DNA from: an uncultured Lachnospiraceae bacterium
GTDB lineage: Bacteria; Bacillota; Clostridia; Lachnospirales; Lachnospiraceae
Length of the DNA: 64,000 bases
Reading direction: 5' to 3'
Assembly: GCA_947626435.1 (NCBI GenBank)
Contig: CANQSB010000012.1
Coordinates: forward strand, 1-64,000
In this document: piece after piece, positions 34,204-42,701 of the stretch
Layout of the letters: each line of letters begins with the position of its first letter
Position numbering within the stretch: position 1 is the first letter of the stretch
Notes under the pieces: generated by a model
The model's database searches: none
Told to the model about the DNA's origin: nothing
Seen by the model: only the letters and a program-made list of their open reading frames with translations
Made by a program: the position numbers and the translations under genes

Positions 34204-35199
34204 ATGAAGGAAAGCAGCACACCATATGATGATGTGTTCCGAACTCTGCTGAATGATTGCAGCAGACTGATAATACCGCTCATAAACGAAGTGTTTGGGG
34301 AACACTATACTGGCAATGAACAGATAGTGTTTTCCCCTAATGAGCATTTTATAAATCAGCAGGACGGAGAGGAATACGAATGTATTACAGATACAAAATT
34401 CAAGATAATAGGAAAAGAAATTAAAAACTATCACTGGGAATGTCAGAGTACTGAAGACAGCGGCATGGCAGTCAGAATATTTGAATATGCTTCTCAGATA
34501 GCGCTGGACGAGGGAGAAATAAGCGCAAACCGACTGATTGTGACATTTCCTCATTCAGCAGTGCTTTACCTCAGAAGCAGCAGAATGACGCCTGACGAAA
34601 TGTGCATAGAGATAAAAACACCAAGGGGCAGCATATCTTATGATATACCTATAATGAAGCTGCAATCGTACTCTATAGATGAGATTTTCGGAAAGAATTT
34701 GCTGTTTCTTATACCGTTTTATATATTTACACATGAAAAAGAGTTGGAGGAGTATGATAAGAATGTTGACAGATTGGAATTATTAAAGCAGGAGTATGAG
34801 GGCATAAAAAACCGCTTGGAAGAAAAGACGCTAAACCGTGAAATAGATGAATATACAAAATGCACGATTATTGACATGTCAAACAAGGTTTTAAGGCATT
34901 TGGCTCATAAATATGAGAATGTTAAGGAAGGAGTTGGTCTTGTTATGGGAGGACGGATTCTTGATTACGAAGCAAAGACGATAAAAAGTGAAGGCTTGCG
35001 TGAGGGTAGAAGTGAAGGCTTGCGTGAAGGCAGAAATGAGGGCTTGCGCGAGGGTAGAAAGGAAACAGCCAGAAACCTGATACGGGCAGGAAAAATGTCG
35101 CTTGAAGAGATAGCTGAATGTTCCAATTTGCCGATTGATGAATTGAAGGTGATAGCCGCAGAGGAAAAGACTTTAGCAAAAGAGCATGGAGCCTTGTAA
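34204..35199 (+). CDS. Rpn-family PD-(D/E)XK nuclease (recombination-promoting nuclease/putative transposase)
   Basis: A 331-residue protein of the Rpn/PDDEXK transposase-like family. An early FRTLLNDCSRLIIPLINEVF is followed by the nuclease core: the Asp in CITDTKFKI and the E-Q pair in YHWECQSTED. The tail carries three exact-register copies of (S/N)EGLREGR before KETARNLIRAGKMSLEEIAE, a common Rpn ending. ATG 34204 lies 5 bases after GGAGG. Rpn proteins promote RecA-independent recombination in E. coli and some have been linked to phage defence. It is a single-gene unit with its own terminator. The tail repeat is prone to expansion or contraction. Confidence 0.88.
   Translation: MKESSTPYDDVFRTLLNDCSRLIIPLINEVFGEHYTGNEQIVFSPNEHFINQQDGEEYECITDTKFKIIGKEIKNYHWECQSTEDSGMAVRIFEYASQIALDEGEISANRLIVTFPHSAVLYLRSSRMTPDEMCIEIKTPRGSISYDIPIMKLQSYSIDEIFGKNLLFLIPFYIFTHEKELEEYDKNVDRLELLKQEYEGIKNRLEEKTLNREIDEYTKCTIIDMSNKVLRHLAHKYENVKEGVGLVMGGRILDYEAKTIKSEGLREGRSEGLREGRNEGLREGRKETARNLIRAGKMSLEEIAECSNLPIDELKVIAAEEKTLAKEHGAL
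34987..35058 (+). repeat. Three 24-bp coding repeats in the rpn-like gene
   Basis: The unit AGTGAAGGCTTGCGTGAGGG plus TAGA occurs three times in tandem with few changes and encodes (S/N)EGLREGR. A unit of 24 bp keeps the reading frame when copies are gained or lost. Confidence 0.92.
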
Positions 35200-35215
35200 T
35201 TGATGTTTTTATAAG

Positions 35216-35254
35216 AAAAAGACGAAGGGAATATTGCTGAACCTTCGTCTTTTT
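35216..35254 (+). terminator. Terminator after the rpn-like gene
   Basis: AAAAAGACGAAGG and CCTTCGTCTTTTT form a perfect 13-bp stem with a 13-base loop; the symmetrical A and T runs let it work in both directions. Confidence 0.92.
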
Positions 35255-35357
35255 GTATGTCATTATGGCGGAAAAGATATTTGGCTGTTTGAGGATTTTT
35301 TGGAGTAGTGTGTTGGGTGCTGGGACGGAAAGCTGCGGTAAAATATGAGTTTAGTCA

Positions 35358-35425
35358 TTTCACAACGAAAAAAGGGCGTTTCACAACATTTGGATAATGA
35401 TTAAGGCGGCATATTCCGATATAAT
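35358..35425 (+). promoter_or_regulatory. LytTR-type direct repeats and promoter before the response regulator gene
   Basis: TTTCACAAC occurs at 35358-35366 and again at 35379-35387, exactly 21 bp apart (9 + 12). This spacing is typical of LytTR/AgrA binding sites. A -10 TATAAT lies at 35420-35425 in the context TCCGATATAATA. The same arrangement recurs before the FlxA-like gene at 38249-38315. It implies autoregulation by the regulator encoded at 35596. Confidence 0.75.
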
Positions 35426-35595
35426 ATAAACATATGCAAATACAAGGCTTTTATATGGAAAGCTTTTATTGTGTTAAAAGGTTAGAATGAAACGGATGGT
35501 TTTGAATATAAATGCTTTGCAGACATGCGGCACTGTATGAAAATGAAGGAGAACAAGGGTAACTTAGAGAAAATAAATTAAACAGGGGGAACTTA

Positions 35596-36348
35596 ATGAA
35601 GATAGCGATATGCGATGATGAAAAGGAGATAACGCGTCATCTTGCCGAAAAAATACGCGCCCTATATCCCGAAGCGGAAATCGCCGTTTATGCGTCGGGA
35701 AACGAGCTGCTTTCGGCTGACGATGCTTTGGACATACTGTTCCTTGACATACAGATGAACGGGAAAAATGGCATGGAAACGGCGCGCGAGCTTAGAAGAC
35801 GCGGGAGAGGCACAATTATAATATTTGTGACGGTCGTGGAGGAATATGTATTTGAGGCGTTTGATGTAGGCGCGTTCAACTATCTTGTAAAGCCCTTTGA
35901 CGACGGCAGATTTATTAAGGTACTCAAAAGCGCGGTTGAGAAATATTATGAACGCGGCGTTGTTGCTGTGGAGACGGCAGAAGAACAGCAGCCTGAACCT
36001 GCCGGGTATATACTGATAAAGAAAGGCGGCACGCATATAAAAATAAAGGCAGATGACATTATATATGCAGAGATTTTCAACAGGAAAATCCTTATACACA
36101 AGACGGACGGTGACATAGAGTATTACGGGAAAATGTCGGAGCTTGAAGGGCTGCTGTCCGAAACGGCGCATGGAGATTTTTTCAGGACGCACAGGGCATA
36201 TATAATAAATTTGAAATATGTCAAAAAATACAATGTCACTACGGTATGGCTTGAAAAAGGCACTGCGCTTATCGCCAAAAAGAATTATTCGCAGCTGGTA
36301 AAGGCGTATTTGAAATATAATCAGAGATGCAATGCGGAGCGCGGGTAA
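35596..36348 (+). CDS. LytTR-family response regulator (AgrA-like)
   Basis: A 250-residue regulator. The receiver domain (1 to about 120) has the acidic pair in ICDDEKE, the acceptor Asp51 in LFLDIQMNGKNG and the conserved Lys in YLVKPF. The LytTR DNA-binding domain (about 140-245) shows IKIKADDIIYAEIFNRKI, the HGDFFRTHRAYIINLKYVKK core and a beta-rich end. LytTR proteins bind direct repeats spaced by about two helical turns, and such repeats lie upstream of this gene. The partner kinase gene lies 344 bases downstream, beyond a nested repeat. No agrB or agrD-like peptide gene is seen. Confidence 0.93.
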   Translation: MKIAICDDEKEITRHLAEKIRALYPEAEIAVYASGNELLSADDALDILFLDIQMNGKNGMETARELRRRGRGTIIIFVTVVEEYVFEAFDVGAFNYLVKPFDDGRFIKVLKSAVEKYYERGVVAVETAEEQQPEPAGYILIKKGGTHIKIKADDIIYAEIFNRKILIHKTDGDIEYYGKMSELEGLLSETAHGDFFRTHRAYIINLKYVKKYNVTTVWLEKGTALIAKKNYSQLVKAYLKYNQRCNAERG

Positions 36349-36438
36349 AAATGGAAATTCCTCGGATTTTTAGGCGGAATTGACTTTATATTATGCGAGG
36401 AACAGTGTGTGGGTAAAAAGTAGGCGATTGTGAATGTG

Positions 36439-36634
36439 CTCTAAATCGTATGAATTTAGCCCAATATACAAAAATCGCGTTAATTAGGTTGTCACACTAA
36501 GAAACATAAGTACAAGATATAGTATAATTTGATTTAGATATAATGCCATATTTTGTATGCTTAATCCTTATTGTGACAGCCCCGGTGGTTCTTCGTAAGG
36601 CATCGCTTATTTTGTATATTTTGACTAAATTTTA
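36439..36634. repeat. Family A inverted repeat, copy A3, split by a family B element
   Basis: The left half (36439-36487) has CTCTAAATCG, GAATTTAGCCC and AATATACAAAAATCGCG. The right half (36583-36634) has GGCATCGCTTATTTTGTATA and TTGACTAAATTTTAA, followed by the family flank GAATAGAGTTTCGCAAATGC. The halves pair as in other A copies once the 95-bp B2 element between them is removed. It lies between the response regulator and kinase genes. Confidence 0.85.
36488..36582. mobile_element. Family B element, copy B2, inserted inside family A copy A3
   Basis: 95 bp, the same length as B1. It begins GGTTGTCACACTAAGAAAC and ends TCCTTATTGTGACAGCC. It interrupts a family A hairpin, which shows that B elements have moved (or been inserted) after A elements were in place. 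There is no coding content, so movement would need a transposase in trans. Exact target-site duplications are not obvious. Confidence 0.75.
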
Positions 36635-36692
36635 ATTGCCGAATAGAGTTTCGCAAATGCATGTGGATAAAAAAGCGACAGGGAGGTGTAGT

Positions 36693-38084
36693 GTGGAAAA
36701 GCTTGACATATATTATGAAATAATTGTGGCGGCGGGTAATTTTTTGTCGAGGCTGATTGAGGCGTACTGTTATTGTTACCTGATAAAGCCTTACATGAGG
36801 AATAAAGGGCGGATATGGACAGTCGGCGCGGCATATGCGGCTGTAATGTATGCGCTTAAATATATGCCGTATTATATTCCAAATTTCTGCGCATATTTTA
36901 TCGGCGTGGCGGCGGGCTTTGCCGTTATGCTGCTGCTTGATCGTAAAGGCGGGCTGAAAATTTACCAGAAAATATTTCTGTCCTGCTCATTTTTCCTGAC
37001 ACGCTGGCTTGCGCTTGCCATGCGCTGGACCACATATGAATTTATAAATGAGCTTTTGATTAAGCTGGTTGATACTGACAAAAATATGACAGTATATGAT
37101 GATTTTGCGATTTTTGTCTGCAATTCAATCATAGATATTCCGCTGGATTTTATATTTGTATTTTCGGCAGTGTGGATTATAAGAAAGGCATACGCCGACG
37201 GGGACGAAGACCTTACAAGGGCTGAGTTTGTGATGCTTTCAATACCCATGATATCATTTGCGCTGAATTATAATGTCAAAAAATTTTATGAGGGCAGGTA
37301 TCTGGCGGATGCCAGGGATAAAGACACATTCATGTTGTATAGAGGGCATAATTTTGAGTTTTTTGTCTACTATGCCTTTATGTTTGCGGCAATTCCCGCC
37401 ATTATTATGATGTACCGAAAAATCAAGCAGGCGCAGAAGAAGGAGCTTGAAAACGAGCGCTATGTCGGGCAGTTGGAAAGCATAAAACGCCATATAAGCG
37501 AGGTGGAGGCGCTTTACGATGATATACGCGGTCTAAAGCATGACATAGGAAATCACATAATGACATTGGAGTGCCTGTATGATAAAAAGGATTATGAGGA
37601 AGCGCAGCTTTATCTGGGAAAGCTGAAGGAGAGCTTTGACAAATCATCTGCGGAGATTAAGAGCGGAAATCCCGTCACTGACGTTATACTGACGCAGGGA
37701 TTGAAGCACGCTAGAGAGATCAGTGCTGAGTTTGGGTGCGATTTTCATTATTCAGATGAAATAGATGCTTTTGATTTGAGCATAATTCTCAACAACGCCC
37801 TTGACAACGCACTTTCTGCGGCGGCGGAATGTGATCAGCCGTATGTTAAAATAGCGTCTTACCGCAGGGGAAATTCTTATATGATTGAGGTAAAAAACAG
37901 CTTTAACGGGAGCATTGCATATAATGAAACAACGGGACTGCCGCAGACGACAAAGGCGGATAAAAGACGCCATGGCTTTGGGCTTGAAAGCATAAGAAAA
38001 ACAGCGCGGAAATATTATGGTGATATTGATATTTCCACGAAAGACGGCGAATTTACGCTGTGCGTGCTGCTGATGACGCAGTGA
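36693..38084 (+). CDS. GHKL-type sensor histidine kinase (AgrC/VirS-like)
   Basis: About 463 residues. The N-terminal half has six or so membrane helices (for example FCAYFIGVAAGFAVMLLL; SIIDIPLDFIFVFSAVWII; YYAFMFAAIPAIIMMY). A coiled segment leads to the phospho-acceptor region DDIRGLKHDIGNHIMTLECL. The GHKL ATPase has the N box IILNNALDNALSAA and the G box RRHGFGLESIRK. The GTG at 36693 follows GGGAGGTG at the right distance. It is the likely partner of the LytTR regulator upstream. Its ligand is unknown; there is no peptide-precursor gene next to it. Confidence 0.9.
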   Translation: MEKLDIYYEIIVAAGNFLSRLIEAYCYCYLIKPYMRNKGRIWTVGAAYAAVMYALKYMPYYIPNFCAYFIGVAAGFAVMLLLDRKGGLKIYQKIFLSCSFFLTRWLALAMRWTTYEFINELLIKLVDTDKNMTVYDDFAIFVCNSIIDIPLDFIFVFSAVWIIRKAYADGDEDLTRAEFVMLSIPMISFALNYNVKKFYEGRYLADARDKDTFMLYRGHNFEFFVYYAFMFAAIPAIIMMYRKIKQAQKKELENERYVGQLESIKRHISEVEALYDDIRGLKHDIGNHIMTLECLYDKKDYEEAQLYLGKLKESFDKSSAEIKSGNPVTDVILTQGLKHAREISAEFGCDFHYSDEIDAFDLSIILNNALDNALSAAAECDQPYVKIASYRRGNSYMIEVKNSFNGSIAYNETTGLPQTTKADKRRHGFGLESIRKTARKYYGDIDISTKDGEFTLCVLLMTQ

Positions 38085-38137
38085 TTTATTTATCTTTCTT
38101 GTAAATATGATTTTTGATAAATTTGGCAATTGGCGGA

Positions 38138-38230
38138 GCTGCTGTTTCATATTGCGCATTATGTTATTCGCGAAATATGGGGAATGTGGCGCAAGTTAGC
38201 GGGGCTGCTGTTTCATAATGCATGTTATGT
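38138..38230. repeat. Imperfect 66-bp direct repeat upstream of the FlxA-like gene
   Basis: GCTGCTGTTTCATA occurs at 38138 and 38204 with similar following sequence (TTGCGCATTATGTTATT against ATGCATGTTATGTTGG). It fills part of the 382-bp gap between the kinase and the FlxA-like gene. Its role is unknown. Confidence 0.6.
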
Positions 38231-38248
38231 TGGCGGCACAGGAATTTA

Positions 38249-38315
38249 CTTTACAACAAAAAATGGGCGTTTCACAACATTTTGATTATTTGGCGTGGAA
38301 AAAGTCCGATATAAA
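38249..38315 (+). promoter_or_regulatory. LytTR-type direct repeats and promoter before the FlxA-like gene
   Basis: CTTTACAAC (38249-38257) and TTTCACAAC (38270-38278) are again 21 bp apart, with a conserved 12-bp middle ending TGGGCG/AGGGCG. A -10-like TATAAA lies at 38310-38315 in the context TCCGATATAAAA, 31 bp after the second repeat. This matches the response regulator promoter almost base for base and predicts direct control by the same LytTR protein. Confidence 0.75.
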
Positions 38316-38466
38316 ATTTGACAGGTTTGTTGTATAAATTTATATTGCGCTGAGTTTTGTTTTGAATGGTGGAGGGCAATGTCGCCGGAGGCGGCTTTAA
38401 GCGGTCAAAGGTCAGACATCGTCAGGCGGCTTGTGAAAAATAAAACAGCGCGGAACGGAGGTAAAA

Positions 38467-39324
38467 ATGAATATAAATGCGGTAAACGGCGCAGGCACGC
38501 AGCAGAGCCCGATAAAACCTGCTTCATCTGATGATGCGTTGAGCAAAAGCATCAAGGAACAGATAATGCGTGTGCAGAAACAGCTCCAAGAGCTCGGTCA
38601 GGACAAAGAAATGCCGATGGAGCAGAAAATGGAAAAACGCAAGGAGCTTCAGCAGCAGATTACTGATTTGAACAATCAGCTAAGGCAGCACCAGATTGAG
38701 CTTAGGAAAGAAAAGCAGCAGGAGAAAGCGGAGGCGGCAAAAGCAAAGCAGGACGGAAAACAGGCGGCGGATGAGGCGGACAAACAGGCGACACAGGCAA
38801 TGCTCTCAGCGGACAGCTCGCTAAAACAGGCAAAAATACAAGGCAATGCGGCGACGGCAGCGGAAGACAGGGCGAACATAGTCAAGGCTGAATTGAAGAC
38901 GGCAAAGGGTGACAAAGTGATTGCCGCAAAACAGCAGGAAATAGCGGAGCTTGAACAGACGGCGCAAAATGCCAAGAACGCGCAGGCGCAGAGCATAGGC
39001 GAGGCGAATAGGGCGGTTGAGGCTGTGAAGGATAATAGCGCTGCTGACAACTCAAAGGAGTCATCGGATGCGCAGGAAGCAGGAAATACGCAGAAAACGA
39101 AAAATGCTCAAGGGGCGGAGAATGTTCAGGAATCAGAGAATATTCAGAAATCAGAGAATGAGCAGAATACGCAGGACATTTATAACACAGGCAGCAGCGC
39201 GGACAAAGAAGCGGCAATGGCGGGAAATGTTGCAAAATCACCCAATCCTACGCCGAAGATGTATACGGGCGACGGAAAGCCTGTAGAGGAAGAAAACGAG
39301 CCCACACTATCAACCAGAATATAG
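38467..39324 (+). CDS. FlxA-like coiled-coil protein
   Basis: A 285-residue, highly charged protein. Residues about 25-100 form a coiled coil matching FlxA-like proteins (SIKEQIMRVQKQLQELGQDK then QQQITDLNNQLRQHQIELRK). An Ala/Lys/Gln-rich helical stretch follows, then a low-complexity Glu/Asn/Gln/Ser tail (EAGNTQKTKNAQGAENVQES). There is no signal peptide or membrane segment. The function of FlxA-like proteins is not known to me beyond a link with flagellar-class expression in E. coli. No flagellar genes are nearby. The promoter carries the same LytTR-type repeats as the upstream regulator, so it is the best candidate output gene of that two-component system. Confidence 0.75.
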   Translation: MNINAVNGAGTQQSPIKPASSDDALSKSIKEQIMRVQKQLQELGQDKEMPMEQKMEKRKELQQQITDLNNQLRQHQIELRKEKQQEKAEAAKAKQDGKQAADEADKQATQAMLSADSSLKQAKIQGNAATAAEDRANIVKAELKTAKGDKVIAAKQQEIAELEQTAQNAKNAQAQSIGEANRAVEAVKDNSAADNSKESSDAQEAGNTQKTKNAQGAENVQESENIQKSENEQNTQDIYNTGSSADKEAAMAGNVAKSPNPTPKMYTGDGKPVEEENEPTLSTRI

Positions 39325-39421
39325 TGTCGGAAAAGATTTTAATACATAGCAGTGAGAGATTTCTAAAAATAGCGACCATAAAAACATAAAATCTTTTATA
39401 AATACTGATGTGCATGATAGT

Positions 39422-39617
39422 GGCTGTCACGCTAAGAAACGCAGACGCAAGATATATAGTAAACGACATAAAAATTTCTCTTTTTACTTGAATATGCTGA
39501 TTTAATCATATAGAATTGTAAACAGGCAGAATAAAAAAATTTATTTTGCTTACAATAGTGTCATATGATTTAAATACAATACTATATTTTGTTTGCTTAA
39601 TCCTTATTGCGACAGCC
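39422..39617. mobile_element. Family B element, copy B3, enlarged by a nested inverted-repeat insert
   Basis: The left end GGCTGTCACGCTAAGAAAC and right end TCCTTATTGCGACAGCC match B1 and B2, but the element is 196 bp instead of 95. The extra length is the segment at 39459-39553. The rest of the gap (39325-39757) shows no gene. Confidence 0.8.
39459..39553. mobile_element. Small inverted-repeat element (family C) inside B3
   Basis: 95 bp bounded by GTAAACGACATAAAAATTT at the left and, as its complement, GTAAGCAAAATAAATTTTT at the right (about 14 of 19 positions agree). Removing it restores a normal-length B element. It is non-coding. Confidence 0.6.
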
Positions 39618-39757
39618 CTAATCAGCACAATAAAATGCCGCAAACCTTAAACAAAAGAGAGTGTTTTTAATACGGCTAAAAAACCCCCTATAGAAAAGCT
39701 TAGAGGCTTTAAAGCATACAATAAATTCAATAATGCTTTTAAGTGCGGCAAAAAACT

Positions 39758-40993
39758 TTATGGGAAAGATGTGATGCGGTTTCGGTACTCTGTTGGCGTC
39801 TGACCTATGATTTTTTTAAAAATTCTGGTAAAATAATTCACATCCAATATTCCACAGTACTGTGCAATCGTTTGTATCTGCAGGTTTGTCGTGTTTAGCA
39901 GAAATACCCCGTATTCCACTCTTTTTCTGTTCACATATTCAGTAAGCGAACTCCCCATTTCCTTTTTAAACAGGCTTGATAAGTAGCTGGCGTTGACATT
40001 GAGTAAATCCGCCTGGGTTTTTAAGCTTAGATCGGCAGTCAAATCCGAGTCGATGCGCACGATGACCTTTTGCACGAGGAGGGAAAATTTTTTCATGGAG
40101 TAATTGTTGACAAGCAGGCAGTATTTACGCGCCATTTCCCGTCCGAGGCGGTAGATTTCATTGTCGGAGCGCGCATCCTCGATTGCCTTTGCAAAACGCG
40201 AGGAGAGACTGTCAATGTGTATTGGATGGACATTTCCTGTTTCCGCCGCTTTCCTCATAAGCGTATTGGCGATAATGGCATAATTTTTAAGATCATGGAG
40301 CTGGTTTAAAGTCCGCTTTTCCAGATAGGCGTGGGCAAAGGCGTTCATCAGAATCTCCGCCTTGTAGGTCTGTCCATGGGAAACGGCGTAGAGAAGACGG
40401 TTTTCTGATTCGTAGCGCTTTTCGAGAGCTTTCATATTGGAAACAGGCTCCTCGTGAGCCGGATTGTCAGCGGGCGCGTTCATGAGGTCCGCGGGAAAGA
40501 GCGAGGAGCGGTCGATTTCCTGTATGGAAAACTGTTCGTTTCCACCCCAGAGCTGCTCTCCCAAGGTGTGGATGAGGGTAAAAAGCTCCGATTCCTGTCG
40601 GATGATGGGAACGATGGTGTAAATTTTCTCAAATTTGCCAATCAGGCTGCGGGACAACGAGCAGCGATCGATGATGTTTAAAATATCGTTTTGGGAGATT
40701 GCTTCAGCGGTAAAAGGGCCAACTAAGACATAGCCTGCGGAGTCGTCCGGCACATTGAAAAAGTAATATTGGCATAAAAACTGATCGCGTATTCGGTAAA
40801 TAGTATTGGGATTACATTGGCGGATAAAGGTCTGGAAATGCCTGCCATAGTCTATGTCCGAATTGCTCAGGCGCCGGAAGCCTAAATCCGGCTCCGCGTC
40901 AGTGAAACGATAGGGCGGAGCCGCAATGTAACAGGGAATATTAAAATTTTTGAGAAGCTTGGTGAAAAAGGACAGTTCCGCCTGATGCTGCAT
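39758..40993 (-). CDS. AraC-family transcriptional regulator
   Basis: A 411-residue regulator. The C-terminal about 100 residues carry two HTH motifs: LSLKTQADLLNVNASYLSSL followed by FKKEMGSSLTEYVN, and IQTIAQYCGILDVNYFTRIF then KKIIGQTPTEYR. The N-terminal 300 residues form a sensor region of unknown fold. The gene is divergent from the GPH transporter-GH2-uxuA operon with a 292-bp shared spacer, so it probably controls that operon in response to a glucuronide or uronate. No clear operator palindrome was seen. Confidence 0.9.
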   Translation of the reverse strand: MQHQAELSFFTKLLKNFNIPCYIAAPPYRFTDAEPDLGFRRLSNSDIDYGRHFQTFIRQCNPNTIYRIRDQFLCQYYFFNVPDDSAGYVLVGPFTAEAISQNDILNIIDRCSLSRSLIGKFEKIYTIVPIIRQESELFTLIHTLGEQLWGGNEQFSIQEIDRSSLFPADLMNAPADNPAHEEPVSNMKALEKRYESENRLLYAVSHGQTYKAEILMNAFAHAYLEKRTLNQLHDLKNYAIIANTLMRKAAETGNVHPIHIDSLSSRFAKAIEDARSDNEIYRLGREMARKYCLLVNNYSMKKFSLLVQKVIVRIDSDLTADLSLKTQADLLNVNASYLSSLFKKEMGSSLTEYVNRKRVEYGVFLLNTTNLQIQTIAQYCGILDVNYFTRIFKKIIGQTPTEYRNRITSFP

Positions 40994-41285
40994 GGCAATT
41001 TCCTCTCTTTCCGCAATTGAGTAAGCGCTGTTTTTTGTATAAATATAAGTCCATTATCATACGATTTTTTTAAAAAGTCAACAAAAAGGAAAAAATTGTG
41101 CGGATATTGCAGGAATCTGTGCTCACACAAAAGTAAAAAAAGCATTAAAATTGAGTTAGAGTGAAAAATATAGAGGAGAGGAGGAGAGGATGGGAAAGGC
41201 GTGTTTACGAGGCACGCAGAAGAAAAGGATACTTTGACGGTGGTTGTACTGTAATTATTTTTTCGGAAGAAAAGGAGGAAAGAAC

Positions 41286-42674
41286 ATGGCAGTAGGAAAT
41301 GCAAAAACTACAGAACCTTTTGGCATGAAGGACAAACTGGGCTATATGTTTGGTGATTTCGGCAATGATTTTACTTTCATTTTATCGTCCAGCTTCATGC
41401 TCAAGTTCTATACGGATGTAATGGGAATCGGAGCGGGTGTCGTAGGTTTTCTGATGATGGCGGCTCGTTTTGTGGATGCAGTGACAGATGTCACGATGGG
41501 GCAGATAGTTGATCGCTCTAAACCGACGAAGGATGGGAAATTCCGCCCATGGATCAAGCGTATGTGCGGACCTGTGGCAATCGCTTCATTTTTGATTTAC
41601 CAGTCGGCGTTTGCGGGCATGGCATATGGGTTTAAGGTGTTCTGGATGGTTGTGACATATATTTTGTGGGGTTCTATTTTTTATACCTCCATCAATATAC
41701 CGTATGGATCGATGGCTTCCGCTATTTCTGCCGACCCGAAAGACCGCGCGGAGCTCTCTACATGGAGAACGATCGGCGCGACGCTGGCAGGTCTTGTGAT
41801 TGGGGCGGGGACACCGCTGGTGGCTTATGAAGTCGTGGAAGGGAATACAGTTCTTTCCGGTTCCCGTATGACTATAATCGCGGGCGTATTTTCAGTATGT
41901 GCAATCATATGCTATCTGCTGTGCTTCAACCTGGTGCGCGAACGCGTCGAGGTTCCGGCGAACAATCAGAAGCTTGAGGTCGGCAAGCTGTTAAAGGGGA
42001 TTTTCACAAACCGCTCTCTGCTTGGCATTATCGCTGCGGCAATCCTGCTGCTTTTAGGGATGCTGGGTATGCAGGGCATGGCGGGCTATGTATTCCCGAA
42101 TTATTATGGCTCCGCGGGCGCACAGTCGGCATCAGCCATGACAGGTACTATAGCGATGTTGGTGATTTGTGCCCCATTTGCATCGAAACTGTCAGCTAAG
42201 TTTGGCAAGAAGGAGCTCTCAGTCGTCTCATGTGCGTTCGGGGCAGTGGTGTATCTTGTCTGTCTGATTGTACGGCCGCAGAATCCTTGGGTTTTTGTAG
42301 GTTTTTATACGCTGGCATATATTGGACTTGGATTTTTCAATACGGTGATTTGGGCGATGATTACGGATGTAATTGACGATTCTGAAGTGAGGAACGGAGT
42401 CCGCGAGGACGGCACGATTTATTCGGTGTATTCCTTTGCGAGAAAGCTGGGACAGGCGTTTTCATCCGGCATGATTGGCGCGCTTTTGGCAATGATTGGA
42501 TATACGCAGGAGACCGCGTTTGACCCGAATGTGACGGCAAGCATTTTTAATCTGTCCTGCATCATTCCGGCAATCGGGCTTGGAGCGGTTGCGCTGGCAT
42601 TGCTCTTTATTTATCCATTGAATAAGAAGAAAGTGGAGGAGAATGTCGCGGAGTTAAAGAGGCGTCATAAATAA
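41286..42674 (+). CDS. GPH-family sugar symporter (glycoside-pentoside-hexuronide)
   Basis: A 462-residue major-facilitator-type cation symporter of the GPH family with about 12 helices. Marks are GYMFGDFGNDFTFILSSSFM, the loop MGQIVDRSKPTKDGKFRPWI and DVIDDSEVRNGVREDGTIYS, close to those of MelB/UidB/XynB-type carriers. It is the first gene of an operon with a GH2 glycosidase and glucuronate-degrading enzymes, so a beta-glucuronide or similar uronide is the likely cargo. The start at 41286 follows AAAAGGAGGAAAGAAC; an upstream in-frame ATG is inside the leader. Confidence 0.92.
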   Translation: MAVGNAKTTEPFGMKDKLGYMFGDFGNDFTFILSSSFMLKFYTDVMGIGAGVVGFLMMAARFVDAVTDVTMGQIVDRSKPTKDGKFRPWIKRMCGPVAIASFLIYQSAFAGMAYGFKVFWMVVTYILWGSIFYTSINIPYGSMASAISADPKDRAELSTWRTIGATLAGLVIGAGTPLVAYEVVEGNTVLSGSRMTIIAGVFSVCAIICYLLCFNLVRERVEVPANNQKLEVGKLLKGIFTNRSLLGIIAAAILLLLGMLGMQGMAGYVFPNYYGSAGAQSASAMTGTIAMLVICAPFASKLSAKFGKKELSVVSCAFGAVVYLVCLIVRPQNPWVFVGFYTLAYIGLGFFNTVIWAMITDVIDDSEVRNGVREDGTIYSVYSFARKLGQAFSSGMIGALLAMIGYTQETAFDPNVTASIFNLSCIIPAIGLGAVALALLFIYPLNKKKVEENVAELKRRHK

Positions 42675-42701
42675 ATTTGAAAAGAAGGAAGGAGAAGGCT
42701 T

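Noticed and set aside
34084-36692. agrB/agrD-like peptide signalling genes around the LytTR system
   Set aside because: No AgrB-like membrane protease and no short peptide gene with a Cys-containing core was found between 34.1 and 38.5 kb.
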